Of a stretch of DNA of 47,500 bases, positions 37,298-47,500 are shown piece after piece. Numbering within the stretch: the stretch's first letter is position 1; the number at the start of each line of letters is the position of its first letter. This DNA comes from an uncultured Actinomycetes bacterium (GTDB lineage: Bacteria; Actinomycetota; Actinomycetes; S36-B12): the NCBI GenBank assembly GCA_903960135.1, contig CAJBZP010000081.1, forward strand, positions 1 through 47,500, written 5' to 3'. The notes beneath the pieces are model-generated. The model did not search any database, was not told where the DNA came from, and saw only the letters and a program-made list of their open reading frames with translations. The position numbers and the translations under genes were made by a program.

Positions 37298-38407
37298 ATG
37301 TCTGGACCTAATACCTCATTTGACCCAAAACAGGTCGCGGTGCTGAGCGCCGAGGCAGTGGCGAGCATGGTCACCGGTGCCCTCTTGGCAGCCTCGATCG
37401 CACCGGACCTCGCAGCTCTCAAGGAAGTCCGGGTGACCCACGCCGGTGATCGGTCCCCATTGGCGCTGGCCAACCGCGATATCGGCGCGTTGCCGCCGGC
37501 GGCCAAGGCCGAGGTGGGTAAGCGTGTTGGTGAGGCCAGGGCAACCGTCAAAGCCGCGCTCGATGCCCGGCAGGTGGAGTTGGAGCGAGCCCGCGATGAG
37601 TTCGCGCTCGCTGAGGAGTTTGTCGATGTGACACTGCCGGCGGTACGCAACCCACTAGGTGCCCGGCACCCACTGACAACCGTGATGGAGCGCATTTGTG
37701 ATGTCTTCATCGCTATGGGATACGACATAGCCGAAGGCCCGGAGGCGGAGGCTGAATGGGTTAACTTCGATGCGTTGAACGTGCCCCCGGATCACCCAGC
37801 GCGCACAATGCAGGACACCTTTTATGTTGCTTCCCCCGATAGTGGAGTGGTTTTACGCACCCAGACTTCACCTATTCAAATTCGCGCGATGCTCGATCGG
37901 CCGCTGCCAATTTATGTGGTTGCCCCGGGTCGGGTTTATCGCACCGACGAACTTGACGCGACTCATACCCCGGTGTTCCACCAGGTCGAAGGTCTCGCGG
38001 TTGATGAAGGCCTGACCATGGGGGATCTCAAAGGGACCCTTGACCACTTCGCCCAGGAGATGTTCGGCCCCGGCATCGTGACCCGCCTTCGCCCTTCATA
38101 TTTCCCATTCACTGAGCCAAGTGCTGAACTTGATGTTCAGTGTTTCGTCTGTCGAGGAACCTCGATCGATAATCCAGAGCACCCGTGTCGGACCTGTGGT
38201 AGCGAAGGTTGGATTGAATGGGGCGGCTGCGGCATGGTCAACCCGCGCGTTCTGCGAGCTGTCGGCATCGACCCAGCCAAATACCGCGGTTTTGCCTTCG
38301 GTATGGGGATCGAGCGCACATTAATGTTTCGCAACGGTGTCACTGACATGCGCGACATGGTTGAAGGCGATGCACGCTTTTCCTTGGCGTTCGGGCTGGA
38401 GTCCTGA
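37298..38407 (+). CDS. pheS: Phenylalanine-tRNA ligase alpha subunit
   Basis: Catalytic subunit of the tetrameric class II aminoacyl-tRNA synthetase. The 369-residue protein has an N-terminal coiled coil for tRNA binding (about 30-110), class II motif 1 near 130-150 (HPLTTVMERICDVFIAMGY), motif 2 near 203-225 (GRVYRTDELDATHTPVFHQ) and motif 3 with GMGIERTLM near 335-343. A cysteine-rich stretch with CFVCRG and CRTCGS lies near 283-304. The stop shares a base with the pheT ATG region (TGATG), ensuring equal synthesis of both subunits. Confidence 0.97.
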   Translation: MSGPNTSFDPKQVAVLSAEAVASMVTGALLAASIAPDLAALKEVRVTHAGDRSPLALANRDIGALPPAAKAEVGKRVGEARATVKAALDARQVELERARDEFALAEEFVDVTLPAVRNPLGARHPLTTVMERICDVFIAMGYDIAEGPEAEAEWVNFDALNVPPDHPARTMQDTFYVASPDSGVVLRTQTSPIQIRAMLDRPLPIYVVAPGRVYRTDELDATHTPVFHQVEGLAVDEGLTMGDLKGTLDHFAQEMFGPGIVTRLRPSYFPFTEPSAELDVQCFVCRGTSIDNPEHPCRTCGSEGWIEWGGCGMVNPRVLRAVGIDPAKYRGFAFGMGIERTLMFRNGVTDMRDMVEGDARFSLAFGLES

Positions 38408-40887
38408 TGCGCGCACCGGTGTCTTGGCTTCGCGAACTCGTTGATATCCCAGTTGATCAATCCGGTCGTGATATCGCAGCGCGATTAATCCGGGCTGGAC
38501 TCGAAGTCGAGACCGTAGAAACAGTCGGTGGGGGAGTAGTCGGTGCCCTTTATGTTGGCAAGGTCATTGAAATTGAGGAGCTAACTGAATTCAAGAAGCC
38601 GATTAGGTGGTGCCAAGTTGATGTCGGAGCTCCCGGCGGCGGTATCCGCGGCATTATCTGCGGTGCCCGAAACTTCGTGGTCGGCGACACCGTGGTCGTG
38701 GCGTTGCCCGGCACCGTGCTACCCGGTGGATTTGAGATCGCCTCGCGCGAAACTTACGGTCATGTATCTGATGGGATGATTTGCTCCGAACGCGAGCTGG
38801 CATTAAGTGAAGAGCATGACGGCATCATGGTGCTGCCTGCCGGCACCGCGGGGGCCGACGCGGGGCCGATAATCGGCGTCGGCGAGGAAGTCCTCGACAT
38901 TGCGGTGACTCCTGATCGCGGGTACGCCTTGTCACTTCGTGGTATCGCTCGTGAGCTAGCGATTTCCTATGGCCTGACGTTCAGGGATCCGGGACTAAGT
39001 GTCGCTGCCCTACCCGCGCCGGGGGCGGATGCGGCTCCAGCCCAGTGTGGGAGCGATGATTTCGATGCCTGCGCGCTTTTTACCTTGCGCACGATAGTCG
39101 GTTTCAATCCGAAGGCGCCATCACCACAGTGGATGAAGCAGCGTCTGACAGCCGGGGGCATGCGCCCGGTTTCGTTGGCGGTCGACGTAACTAACTATGT
39201 GATGCTCGAGCTTGGGCAACCGCTGCACGCATTCGACTTGGATAAATTGGCTGGTCCGGTGCGAGCGGGTTGGGCGGAGCCGGGTTCAACCTTAGAAACC
39301 CTTGACCATGTCACCCGAAACCTAGGCCCGGAGGACCTAGTGATTTTGGATGATGACGGCATCATCGGTTTGGCCGGCACCATGGGTGGGCTCGATAGTG
39401 AGATTGATGATGACACGACCAGTATCGCCATCGAGGCGGCGCACTTTGCGTCAGCCGTTGTTGCGCGCATGAGTAGGCGCCACAAGCTTTCATCCGAGGC
39501 CTCACGACGTTTCGAGCGCGGAGTAGACCGGACTTTGGCGCCCTACGCGTCAGCTCGCGCCGCCGCCCTGCTCATCGAATATGGCGGCGGTCAGTACGTC
39601 GGCATGACTGCGGTCGAGGCGCCATTTGACCCGGTGGTGATATCGATGTCAGCGCATGAGCCGGCCGCCGTCGCGGGCATGGCAATTGCGACTGAAGTGG
39701 TCGTGGGGCTGCTGGAGGCCGTTGGCTGCGAGGTGATTTCCAATGATGATGAATTGTCGGTAACCGCGCCACCTTGGCGGTCCGACTTAACGGATCCAGC
39801 AGATCTAATAGAAGAAGTAATTCGGCTAGTTGGCTATGACTTGTTGCCATCGACATTGCCGGTGGCCGCGGCCGGTCACGGGTTATCGAAGTCGCAGCGG
39901 CTCAGGCGCCTGGTCGCCTTGACTTTGGCGGCCCGCGGATCAGTTGAAGTCCTGAACTATCCATTCGTCGGCGCGGATGAACTAGCGGATTTGCAGCTTG
40001 CAGAAAATGACGTACGCAGGTCACGAGTTCGGTTGGCCAATCCGCTATCCGAGGAGCAGCCATTTCTGCGTGCAACGCTTTTGCCCGGGCTACTTGCCAC
40101 CGTGCGTCGTAATGCCGGTCGCGGGTTAGTTGATCTGTCAGTTTTCGAGGTGGGTGCGGTCTTCCAGGGTGAGTGTGCCCGTCCGGCGCCGCGGCCCAGC
40201 GTCCTGATGCGCCCGAGTGCTGAAGAGTGGGCCGCCTTAACTGCGATACTGCCTAGTCAGCCGCTGCACCTTGGAGTGGTGCTCGCCGGGGAGCGGGAGC
40301 TGGCCAGCTGGTGGGGGCCGGGACAAACTCAAGGGTTTGCGGATGCGATCGCATTGGCGCAGGTGCTCGCCGACGTCATAGGTACCGAGATAACGATCGA
40401 ACAGGGTCGAGATGACGCCTTTCACCCGGGTCGCTGCGCCGAGGTCAAGTGCGCGGGTAAGTCAATCGGGGTGGCCGGTGAACTCCACCCGCGGGTTATC
40501 CAGGCTTGGTCACTACCTGCTCGGTCAAGTGCGGTAGAACTTGATCTAGACGCACTGATTGCTGCGGCCCCAGACCTTAGATCTGCACCCGTCGTGAGTT
40601 CGCACCCGGTGGCAAAAGAGGATCTTGCGGTTGTGGTGGCCGACAGCGTGACCTCGGCGGCGGTTTTGCAGGCGCTGAGCGCGGGGGCTGGTGAGCTCCT
40701 GGAGTCGATTCGGCTTTTCGACATTTATCGTGGGCCGCAGGTGCCCAAGGGGCACTATTCGCTGGCGGTTGCGCTCCGGTTTCGTGCCCTGGACCGCACC
40801 TTGACGGCCGAGGAGACGGCCCGGGCCAGGCAGGGGGCGATTAGCCGCGCTGCGGCCGATTGCGGTGCGGTATTCAGAGGGGCTTAA
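38407..40887 (+). CDS. pheT: Phenylalanine-tRNA ligase beta subunit
   Basis: Non-catalytic partner of PheS that also carries the tRNA anticodon-binding and editing regions. The 826-residue protein is of normal length: N-terminal region, an EMAP/tRNA-binding domain (about 40-155, with CGARNF near 88-93), B3/B4 editing domain (about 215-385), B5 domain (about 405-480), a catalytic-like core, and the C-terminal ferredoxin-fold anticodon domain (about 730-826). The argC promoter's -35 box begins immediately at its stop codon. Confidence 0.97.
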   Translation: MRAPVSWLRELVDIPVDQSGRDIAARLIRAGLEVETVETVGGGVVGALYVGKVIEIEELTEFKKPIRWCQVDVGAPGGGIRGIICGARNFVVGDTVVVALPGTVLPGGFEIASRETYGHVSDGMICSERELALSEEHDGIMVLPAGTAGADAGPIIGVGEEVLDIAVTPDRGYALSLRGIARELAISYGLTFRDPGLSVAALPAPGADAAPAQCGSDDFDACALFTLRTIVGFNPKAPSPQWMKQRLTAGGMRPVSLAVDVTNYVMLELGQPLHAFDLDKLAGPVRAGWAEPGSTLETLDHVTRNLGPEDLVILDDDGIIGLAGTMGGLDSEIDDDTTSIAIEAAHFASAVVARMSRRHKLSSEASRRFERGVDRTLAPYASARAAALLIEYGGGQYVGMTAVEAPFDPVVISMSAHEPAAVAGMAIATEVVVGLLEAVGCEVISNDDELSVTAPPWRSDLTDPADLIEEVIRLVGYDLLPSTLPVAAAGHGLSKSQRLRRLVALTLAARGSVEVLNYPFVGADELADLQLAENDVRRSRVRLANPLSEEQPFLRATLLPGLLATVRRNAGRGLVDLSVFEVGAVFQGECARPAPRPSVLMRPSAEEWAALTAILPSQPLHLGVVLAGERELASWWGPGQTQGFADAIALAQVLADVIGTEITIEQGRDDAFHPGRCAEVKCAGKSIGVAGELHPRVIQAWSLPARSSAVELDLDALIAAAPDLRSAPVVSSHPVAKEDLAVVVADSVTSAAVLQALSAGAGELLESIRLFDIYRGPQVPKGHYSLAVALRFRALDRTLTAEETARARQGAISRAAADCGAVFRGA

Positions 40888-40915
40888 TTGATTTTTATGC
40901 GCGTATGCGTATAAT
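40888..40915 (+). promoter_or_regulatory. argC promoter (leaderless)
   Basis: TTGATT (-35, 40888-40893), a 16-bp spacer and TATAAT (-10, 40910-40915) form the best promoter in the window. The -10 ends 6 nt before the argC ATG, so transcription should start at the ATG, giving a leaderless mRNA. The whole promoter fits in the 34 bp after pheT. Confidence 0.75.
40895..40914. promoter_or_regulatory. Candidate ArgR operator over the argC -10
   Basis: The 20 bp form a near-perfect palindrome, TTATGCGCGT / ATGCGTATAA, matching at 8 of 10 half-site positions. It covers most of the -10 box, an ideal site for repression. ArgR, encoded at the end of the same cluster, binds operators of about this length (ARG boxes, usually 18-20 bp) in other bacteria. 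Assignment to ArgR is inference from place and symmetry. Confidence 0.6.
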
Positions 40916-40921
40916 AATCCC

Positions 40922-41950
40922 ATGTTAACCGCAGCCGTTGCCGGTGCCTCGGGGTATGCCGGCGGGGAATTACTTCGATTACTCCTCGGCCACCCGGATT
41001 TCCAAGTGGGTCCGGTTGCCGCAGGCGGTAAAGCCGGGCAGTCCTTAGGCCAGGTGCACCCGCAATTGGTATCACTCGCCGATCGCGTGTTTGAGCCAAC
41101 TTCGGCAGAGGTACTTGGCGGGGCCGATGTGATTTTCCTGGCCTTACCCCACGGGGAGTCGGCGGCTTTGGCCGCGGCGTTGCCGAAAGCTAGCAAGATC
41201 GTGGATCTGGGTGCGGATTTCAGGTTACGTGATCGTGCTAGCTGGGAGCAGTTTTATGACGTACCGCATGCGGGAACCTGGGTTTATGGGCTACCAGAAC
41301 TGCCCGGGGCGCGTGCGCAGATTAAGGGCGCAGCACGGATAGCAAATCCTGGCTGCTTCCCGACCGCGGTGGCACTTGCGCTCTCCCCGCTCCTAGTTGA
41401 TGGCTTGATCGAATGCCAGGACATTGTGGTGACTGCGGCATCGGGTACCTCGGGAGCGGGGCGCAAAGCTGCTGAGCACCTCCTTGCCAGTGAGGTCATG
41501 GGTTCGATGTCCGCTTACAAAGTAGGCGGCGCGCATCAGCACACCCCGGAGATGGAGCAATCACTCTCGGCGTCGGCCGGTAGCAGCGTTCGGCTTTCTT
41601 TCACGCCAATGCTCGCGCCGATGTCTCGGGGCATTCTCGCCTCCTGCAGCGCTACCGCGGTGTCAAGCGCCAATGCTGCCGGGATCCGAGAGTCACTGGT
41701 TTGGGCGTATGCGAATGAACCATTTGTTCAGGTGTTGCCCGCCGGGCAGTGGCCGCAGACGGCTTCGGTATCTGCCACCAATGCCGCACAACTGCAAGTG
41801 GCATTTGATGAGCATGCTGGCCGGGTAATCGTGGTCTGTGCGATTGACAATCTCGGCAAGGGTGCGGCCGGTCAAGCCCTGCAAAATGCCAACATCATGC
41901 TGGGAATACCGGAAACCTGGGGCTTGACCAGCGACGGGGTAGCGCCATGA
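40922..41950 (+). CDS. argC: N-acetyl-gamma-glutamyl-phosphate reductase
   Basis: Third step of arginine synthesis, NADPH-dependent reduction of acetylglutamyl phosphate. The 342-residue protein has the NADP-binding GASGYAG (8-14), the catalytic Cys145 (NPGCFPT) and a conserved histidine near 204-208 (HQHTPEM). It is first in the cluster, directly at the promoter, and lacks any Shine-Dalgarno. Confidence 0.97.
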   Translation: MLTAAVAGASGYAGGELLRLLLGHPDFQVGPVAAGGKAGQSLGQVHPQLVSLADRVFEPTSAEVLGGADVIFLALPHGESAALAAALPKASKIVDLGADFRLRDRASWEQFYDVPHAGTWVYGLPELPGARAQIKGAARIANPGCFPTAVALALSPLLVDGLIECQDIVVTAASGTSGAGRKAAEHLLASEVMGSMSAYKVGGAHQHTPEMEQSLSASAGSSVRLSFTPMLAPMSRGILASCSATAVSSANAAGIRESLVWAYANEPFVQVLPAGQWPQTASVSATNAAQLQVAFDEHAGRVIVVCAIDNLGKGAAGQALQNANIMLGIPETWGLTSDGVAP

Positions 41951-41960
41951 GGTGGTCGGC

Positions 41961-43112
41961 ATGAGTGTCACGGCAGCAAGTGGGTTCCGCGCTGCTGGGG
42001 TGCGGGCCGGTCTTAAAAAGTCCGGGGCCCCAGATCTGGCCCTGGTGGTAAACGATGGACCGTTGTTCGTTGCCGCGGGGGTGTTTACCGCGAACAGATT
42101 CAAGGCGGCGCCGGTTCTTTGGTCACAGCAGGTCGTTGCTGACGGTGAGCTTCATGCGGTGGTCTTGAACTCGGGTGGGGCAAATGCTTGTACCGGGTCG
42201 GCTGGCTTCGTCGACACCCATCAAACGGCGGAGCACGTTGCGGAGCAACTCGGGATTGGTGCCGGCGATGTCGCTGTTTGCTCAACCGGGTTGATCGGCG
42301 AACTGCTGCCAATGCCGAAGATCCTTTCAGGGGTTGACCATGCGGTGGGTGCGCTCAGCACCACGGGCGGGGCCGAGGCTGCTAACGCCATCATGACCAC
42401 CGATTCGGTTCCTAAGCTGGCTGAAATTGACATCGACGGCTATTCAATCGGTGGAGTCGCCAAAGGCGCCGGCATGATCGCACCGGCTTTGGCAACCATG
42501 CTGGTTATAATCACGACTGATGCTGTTCTCACCGCGGAGCAGGCGGATATCGCGCTGAGGTCTGCAACCGGATTTACTTTTGACCGCATCGATTCCGATG
42601 GTTGCATGTCAACAAATGACACCGTGTTGCTGTTAGCAAGTGGGGCTAGCGCTGTGACTCCTGATATGGCCACGTTCACGGCCGCACTTACCGATGTGTG
42701 CTGGGATCTCGCGGGCCAGATCATCAAGGATGCTGAGGGCGCGTCAAAGGACATCGCGGTTGTCATCGACGGAGCAAGTACCGTCGATGACGCGCTGGAG
42801 GTAGCGCGCGCTATTGCGCGAAGTAATCTGTTGAAGTGCGCGATCCACGGTGCTGATCCCAATTGGGGTCGAGTACTTTCCGCGGTGGGTACCACTAATG
42901 CGGCATTCGAGCCGGATCAAGTCGATGTCGCAATTAACGGAGTTTGGGTCGCTCGGGGTGGGGCCATCGGCGAGGATCGAGGCTTGGTGGATCTAAGTTG
43001 CCGAGATGCAGAGATCAGGGTGGATTTACATGCCGGGTCCGAATCGGCAACTGTGCTAACCAATGATTTGACCGCTGATTATGTACACGAGAACTCAGCC
43101 TACGCATCATGA
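41961..43112 (+). CDS. argJ: Bifunctional ornithine acetyltransferase / N-acetylglutamate synthase
   Basis: Moves the acetyl group from acetylornithine to glutamate, closing the acetyl cycle, and may also acetylate glutamate from acetyl-CoA. The 383-residue proprotein is expected to cut itself before Thr179 in [14 protein letters not shown], leaving that Thr as nucleophile. The ATG at 41961 follows GAGGTGG by 5-6 nt and is preferred to the GTG at 41952. Conserved GADPNWGR near 300 is present. The argB start overlaps its stop (ATGA). Confidence 0.96.
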   Translation: MSVTAASGFRAAGVRAGLKKSGAPDLALVVNDGPLFVAAGVFTANRFKAAPVLWSQQVVADGELHAVVLNSGGANACTGSAGFVDTHQTAEHVAEQLGIGAGDVAVCSTGLIGELLPMPKILSGVDHAVGALSTTGGAEAANAIMTTDSVPKLAEIDIDGYSIGGVAKGAGMIAPALATMLVIITTDAVLTAEQADIALRSATGFTFDRIDSDGCMSTNDTVLLLASGASAVTPDMATFTAALTDVCWDLAGQIIKDAEGASKDIAVVIDGASTVDDALEVARAIARSNLLKCAIHGADPNWGRVLSAVGTTNAAFEPDQVDVAINGVWVARGGAIGEDRGLVDLSCRDAEIRVDLHAGSESATVLTNDLTADYVHENSAYAS

Positions 43113-43906
43113 CAATCCTGGTGAAGTATGGCGGGAACGCCATGACAGATGCAGCGTTGCAGGAGGCATTCGCCGCGGACATCGTCGAACTGCATGCCGC
43201 TGGCGCAAGGCCCGTGGTGGTGCACGGCGGGGGGCCGCAAATCAGTGCCATGCTCAAGCGACTGGCGATTGAAAGTGAATTCATCGGCGGCCTGCGCAAA
43301 ACCACCCCCGAGGTTCTCGAGGTAGTCCGAATGGTTTTGGTCGGTCAAGTGCAGCGTGAGTTGGTTGGGTTGATCAACGCTCATGGCCCATTTGCCGTGG
43401 GCCTATCGGGTGAGGATGCGGGGCTTTTCACGGCCGAACGGCGCGGCGCCCTAGTGGCTGGTGAGTTGGTTGACATCGGCCTGGTCGGCGACGTTGTAAA
43501 GGTGCGAGAGCAAATAGTGACGAAGCTCTTGGATGACGGCTACATCCCTGTTGTCTCGACATTGGCGCGCGGTGATGACGGTCAGGTCTACAACGTGAAT
43601 GCAGATACCGCGGCTGCGGCCCTTGCTGCGGCCATCGGCGCTGGGACCATGGTCGTGCTGACTGATGTCGCTGGGCTATATGCCGATTGGCCGGCAAGTA
43701 CCGATGTAATTTCAACTATCAACGCAGCGGATTTGGCGGCATTGCTGCCGTCCTTGGAGTCTGGCATGGTGCCAAAGATGGAAGGCTGCCTGCGAGCCGT
43801 GCGCGGTGGCGTGTTGAAAGCTCGGGTAATAGATGGTCGCAAGGCCCACGCGGTACGTGATGATGTGCTCGGGGCAAGCGTTGGTGGCACAACCGTGGTG
43901 GCGTGA
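43109..43906 (+). CDS. argB: Acetylglutamate kinase lacking the N-terminal extension
   Basis: Phosphorylates N-acetylglutamate, usually the feedback-controlled step. The 265-residue protein begins directly at the first strand (VKYGG, Lys6), with HGGGPQ at 39-44, [10 protein letters not shown] near 99-108 and [15 protein letters not shown] near 154-168. Actinobacterial relatives such as the Corynebacterium enzyme carry about 30 residues before this point, including the helix that senses arginine. No start codon exists upstream: the frame closes at TGA 43076-43078 with no ATG, GTG or TTG between. The kinase core is complete, so the enzyme should be active but probably not inhibited by arginine in the usual way (inference). 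Confidence 0.95.
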   Translation: MTILVKYGGNAMTDAALQEAFAADIVELHAAGARPVVVHGGGPQISAMLKRLAIESEFIGGLRKTTPEVLEVVRMVLVGQVQRELVGLINAHGPFAVGLSGEDAGLFTAERRGALVAGELVDIGLVGDVVKVREQIVTKLLDDGYIPVVSTLARGDDGQVYNVNADTAAAALAAAIGAGTMVVLTDVAGLYADWPASTDVISTINAADLAALLPSLESGMVPKMEGCLRAVRGGVLKARVIDGRKAHAVRDDVLGASVGGTTVVA

Positions 43907-45078
43907 TGATCTGGCAGGAGCGCTGGCAGCACTCACTCATGAACAACTATGGCACTCCGCCGTTGCTAATTGCCCGGGGAGCCGGTTCGCGGGTCTGGGA
44001 TGACACCGGCAAGGAATACCTCGACATGATCGCCGGCATCGCGGTCAACGCGGTTGGTCACGCGCACCCGGCGGTGGTTAAGGCCGTAAGCGATCAGCTT
44101 TCAACCCTTGGACACACCAGTAACCTGGTGGCCACTAACGGTCCCATTGAGCTTGCCGAGCGACTGTTATCTCTTCTGCAGGCGCCGGGTGATGCGCGGG
44201 TCTTCTTCTGCAACTCCGGTACCGAGGCCAATGAGGCAGCATTCAAGCTAGGCCGGCTGACCAATCGTGTTCATGTCGTCGTGGCGCAGGGCAGCTTCCA
44301 CGGCCGCACGATCGGAGCGCTCTCTTGGACCGCGCAGCCGGCAAAGCAAGATCCATTCCGCCCGCTACCCGGCGAGGTCACCGCGGTGCCATTTGGTGAT
44401 GCCGACGCACTCGCTGCGGCAGTGAGTGCTACCACAGCTGCTGTCGTGCTCGAACCCATTCAAGGTGAGGGCGGAGTAATTGTGCCGCCCGTTGGGTACC
44501 TTCGTCGGGCGCGGGAGATTTGCGATACCCATGGTGCGCTGTTGATGCTCGATGAAGTGCAAACCGGGATCGGTCGCACCGGTGAGTGGTTTGACTTTCA
44601 ACGGGAGGCCATCACCCCAGACGTCGTCATGTTGGCCAAGGGCCTTGGTGGCGGATTTCCGATTGGTGCCTGCATCGCTTATGGCCGCGCTGCTTCCTTC
44701 TTTGGACCGGGCTCGCACGGCTCCACTTTTGGTGGCAACCCGGTGGCCTGCGCAGCGGCACTAGCCGTACTCAAAGTAATTGAAGAAGGCGATCTGGTGA
44801 CCCGTGCGGCCACTTTGCATGAGGTGCTGGCAACCGGGTTGGTGGCACGCGGCAATGGGCTGGTCACTTCGGTTCGCGGCCGCGGACTGCTTTTAGCTGC
44901 GGTTTTGGATAGTGACCGCGGACCCGAACTTGAAAGTGCGGCGAGGCAGCAGGGGATCTTGGTGAACGCGGTGCTGCCGAATGCGATTCGGTTGGCCCCG
45001 GCGTTGACCATTACCGATACCGATATCGCCGATCTGCTGAGCCGATGGGATCTAACGACTGCGCAGGTGGTCGGATGA
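43903..45078 (+). CDS. argD: Acetylornithine aminotransferase
   Basis: PLP-dependent class III aminotransferase that forms N-acetylornithine. The 391-residue protein has [13 protein letters not shown] near 105-117, the PLP region [12 protein letters not shown] near 216-227 and the PLP lysine near 246 ([13 protein letters not shown]). Start is GTG 43903 overlapping the argB stop, or ATG 43906. In M. tuberculosis argF lies between argD and argR; here the argD stop overlaps the argR start (ATGA) with nothing in between. Confidence 0.96.
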   Translation: MMIWQERWQHSLMNNYGTPPLLIARGAGSRVWDDTGKEYLDMIAGIAVNAVGHAHPAVVKAVSDQLSTLGHTSNLVATNGPIELAERLLSLLQAPGDARVFFCNSGTEANEAAFKLGRLTNRVHVVVAQGSFHGRTIGALSWTAQPAKQDPFRPLPGEVTAVPFGDADALAAAVSATTAAVVLEPIQGEGGVIVPPVGYLRRAREICDTHGALLMLDEVQTGIGRTGEWFDFQREAITPDVVMLAKGLGGGFPIGACIAYGRAASFFGPGSHGSTFGGNPVACAAALAVLKVIEEGDLVTRAATLHEVLATGLVARGNGLVTSVRGRGLLLAAVLDSDRGPELESAARQQGILVNAVLPNAIRLAPALTITDTDIADLLSRWDLTTAQVVG

Positions 45079-45610
45079 AGATGCTAAGTACGCCTCAAAC
45101 AATGCCGGCGCGGCGTGCCCGCATCGCTGCAATTTTGGCCAGTCGAACGGTTTCCTCGCAGCATGAGCTCGGGCAGTTGCTGCTAGCAGAGGGGGTCAGC
45201 GTTACTCAGACCACCTTGTCGCGCGATCTCGAGTCGATCGGTGCGATCAAGCAGACCGATGCGGCTGGGCAGCCCCGTTACGTTTTGGCCACAACTGGTT
45301 CTTCGCTTGGGTCCAATTCAGATTTGATGGGCCGAATCGTGGCCGAAGTTCTTATCGGCGCCGAGGCCGCGCAAAACATTGCCGTACTGCACACCCCGCC
45401 GGGCGCGGCGCACTATCTGGCCGGAACCCTCGATAGATCCGGATCCGCCGATGTCATCGGGACAGTTGCCGGTGATGACACTGTCCTCGTTGTGACGCGC
45501 AACTCCAAGGCGGCGGTTGATCTGTGTACCCGGTTACTGCGGCTCGCCGAGCGCACGGGGGTAGCAAGGCAAACCACCGCCATTAGCGATCTGCCACAAA
45601 GGAGATCGTC

Positions 45611-45614
<4 letters not shown>
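45075..45614 (+). CDS. argR: Arginine repressor
   Basis: Arginine-dependent transcriptional regulator, expected to repress this cluster through the argC operator. The 179-residue protein has an N-terminal winged helix-turn-helix (about 10-75, with [11 protein letters not shown] at 42-52) and a C-terminal hexamerisation and arginine-binding domain with [10 protein letters not shown] near 129-138 (Asp134 and Asp135). The ATG at 45075 overlaps the argD stop and is preferred to an ATG at 45045 inside argD. The last codons carry AAAGGAG, a ribosome site pointing to a gene starting at the argR stop. Confidence 0.96.
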
Positions 45615-47130
<1,516 letters not shown>

Positions 47131-47500
47131 TTACCAAGTTTGACTGTCACCATCGATAACCCGCCAGCAATACCAAGCGGCCACACTGCGGTACGGGCGA
47201 AATAGCTCGCCGAGTGGATCAATTTCCTTCTCTGGGATGTCGCCACTTTTATGATGAATTAGCTGCCAGCCCTTGCGCATGGCCAGGTCGCCAACCGGCC
47301 ACACATCAAGGCGGTGCAACGTGAACATCAAAAACATTTCAGCGGTCCACCTACCGATGCCCCAAAGCCGGGTTAGCTCGGCGACGATGTGGTGATCCTC
47401 GGCATGGGCCGCGGCGGCCTCGAGGTCAAGGTCGCCGGCATGTACGGCATCGGCGAGACCTTTGATCGTTCGCGTTTTGGCACCGGAAAGCCCAGCGGCG
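47131..47500 (-). CDS. HhH-GPD family DNA glycosylase (AlkA-like), 5' end outside window
   Basis: Base-excision repair glycosylase, probably for 3-methyladenine or related alkylated bases. The visible 122 C-terminal residues hold the helix-hairpin-helix LTRLWGIGRWTAEMFLMF and, after it, DVWPVGDLAMRKG with the expected catalytic aspartate. Upstream, LSGAKTRTIKGLADAV is typical of DNA-3-methyladenine glycosylase II. The gene starts beyond base 47500. It ends with no spacer against argH. Confidence 0.85.
   Translation of the reverse strand, partial: AAGLSGAKTRTIKGLADAVHAGDLDLEAAAAHAEDHHIVAELTRLWGIGRWTAEMFLMFTLHRLDVWPVGDLAMRKGWQLIHHKSGDIPEKEIDPLGELFRPYRSVAAWYCWRVIDGDSQTW

Overview
The window is one continuous stretch of chromosomal housekeeping DNA from a member of the Actinomycetota. 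This rests on gene order: pyrR-pyrB-pyrC-carA-carB-...-pyrF-gmk-rpoZ-coaBC-metK-priA-def-fmt-rsmB-rpe-rib genes, infC-rpmI-rplT-tsnR-pheS-pheT and argC-J-B-D-R-H follow the order known from Mycobacterium tuberculosis and relatives. The base composition looks to be around 60% GC (estimated by eye). Genes are packed extremely tightly: most neighbours overlap by 1-8 nt, the largest gap is about 226 bp, and no transposon, phage gene, tRNA, rRNA or CRISPR array is visible. That packing suggests a small, streamlined genome such as those of free-living freshwater actinobacteria; the exact lineage cannot be fixed from the sequence alone.

Layout. 1-4.7 kb: glutamate synthase (gltB cut by the window edge, then gltD). 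4.75-6.2 kb: pyruvate kinase. 6.2-16.1 kb: the whole de novo UMP pathway (pyrR, pyrB, pyrC, carA, carB, pyrK, pyrD, pyrF), headed by a recognisable PyrR-binding RNA loop that overlaps the pyrR ribosome binding site. 16.1-25.1 kb: gmk, rpoZ, coaBC, metK, priA (ATPase motifs lost), def, fmt, rsmB, rpe. 25.1-28.5 kb: the riboflavin set ribD-ribE-ribBA-ribH. 28.6-29.7 kb: hisE-hisG. 29.7-31.3 kb: a reverse-strand SseB-family gene and a divergent MFS transporter. 31.3-33.7 kb: a structured leader, infC with a non-canonical AUC start, rpmI, rplT and a SpoU rRNA methyltransferase. 33.7-37.3 kb: an unnamed Fe(II)/2-oxoglutarate-oxygenase-like gene translationally coupled to cysD and a cysN-cysC fusion. 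37.3-40.9 kb: pheS-pheT. 40.9-47.1 kb: the arginine cluster. At the right edge a reverse-strand HhH-GPD DNA glycosylase runs out of the window.

Points that stand out. (1) The oxygenase-cysD-cysNC module sits in the tsnR-pheS junction without any sulfate-reduction gene beside it, so its use of activated sulfate is open. (2) The arginine cluster lacks argF and argG; at the argG position a 37-codon reading frame with a strong Shine-Dalgarno joins argR to argH by stop/start overlaps at both ends. ArgB lacks the N-terminal arginine-sensing extension of actinobacterial NAG kinases. (3) The argC promoter has near-consensus boxes, a 20-bp near-palindrome over its -10, and places transcription start at the start codon. 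(4) At least eight genes carry a TANNNT hexamer exactly 6-7 nt before the start codon and no Shine-Dalgarno, the signature of leaderless mRNAs. (5) mihF, normally between pyrF and gmk, is missing, and the UMP genes include class 1B PyrD/PyrK and a type I PyrF instead of the usual actinobacterial versions.
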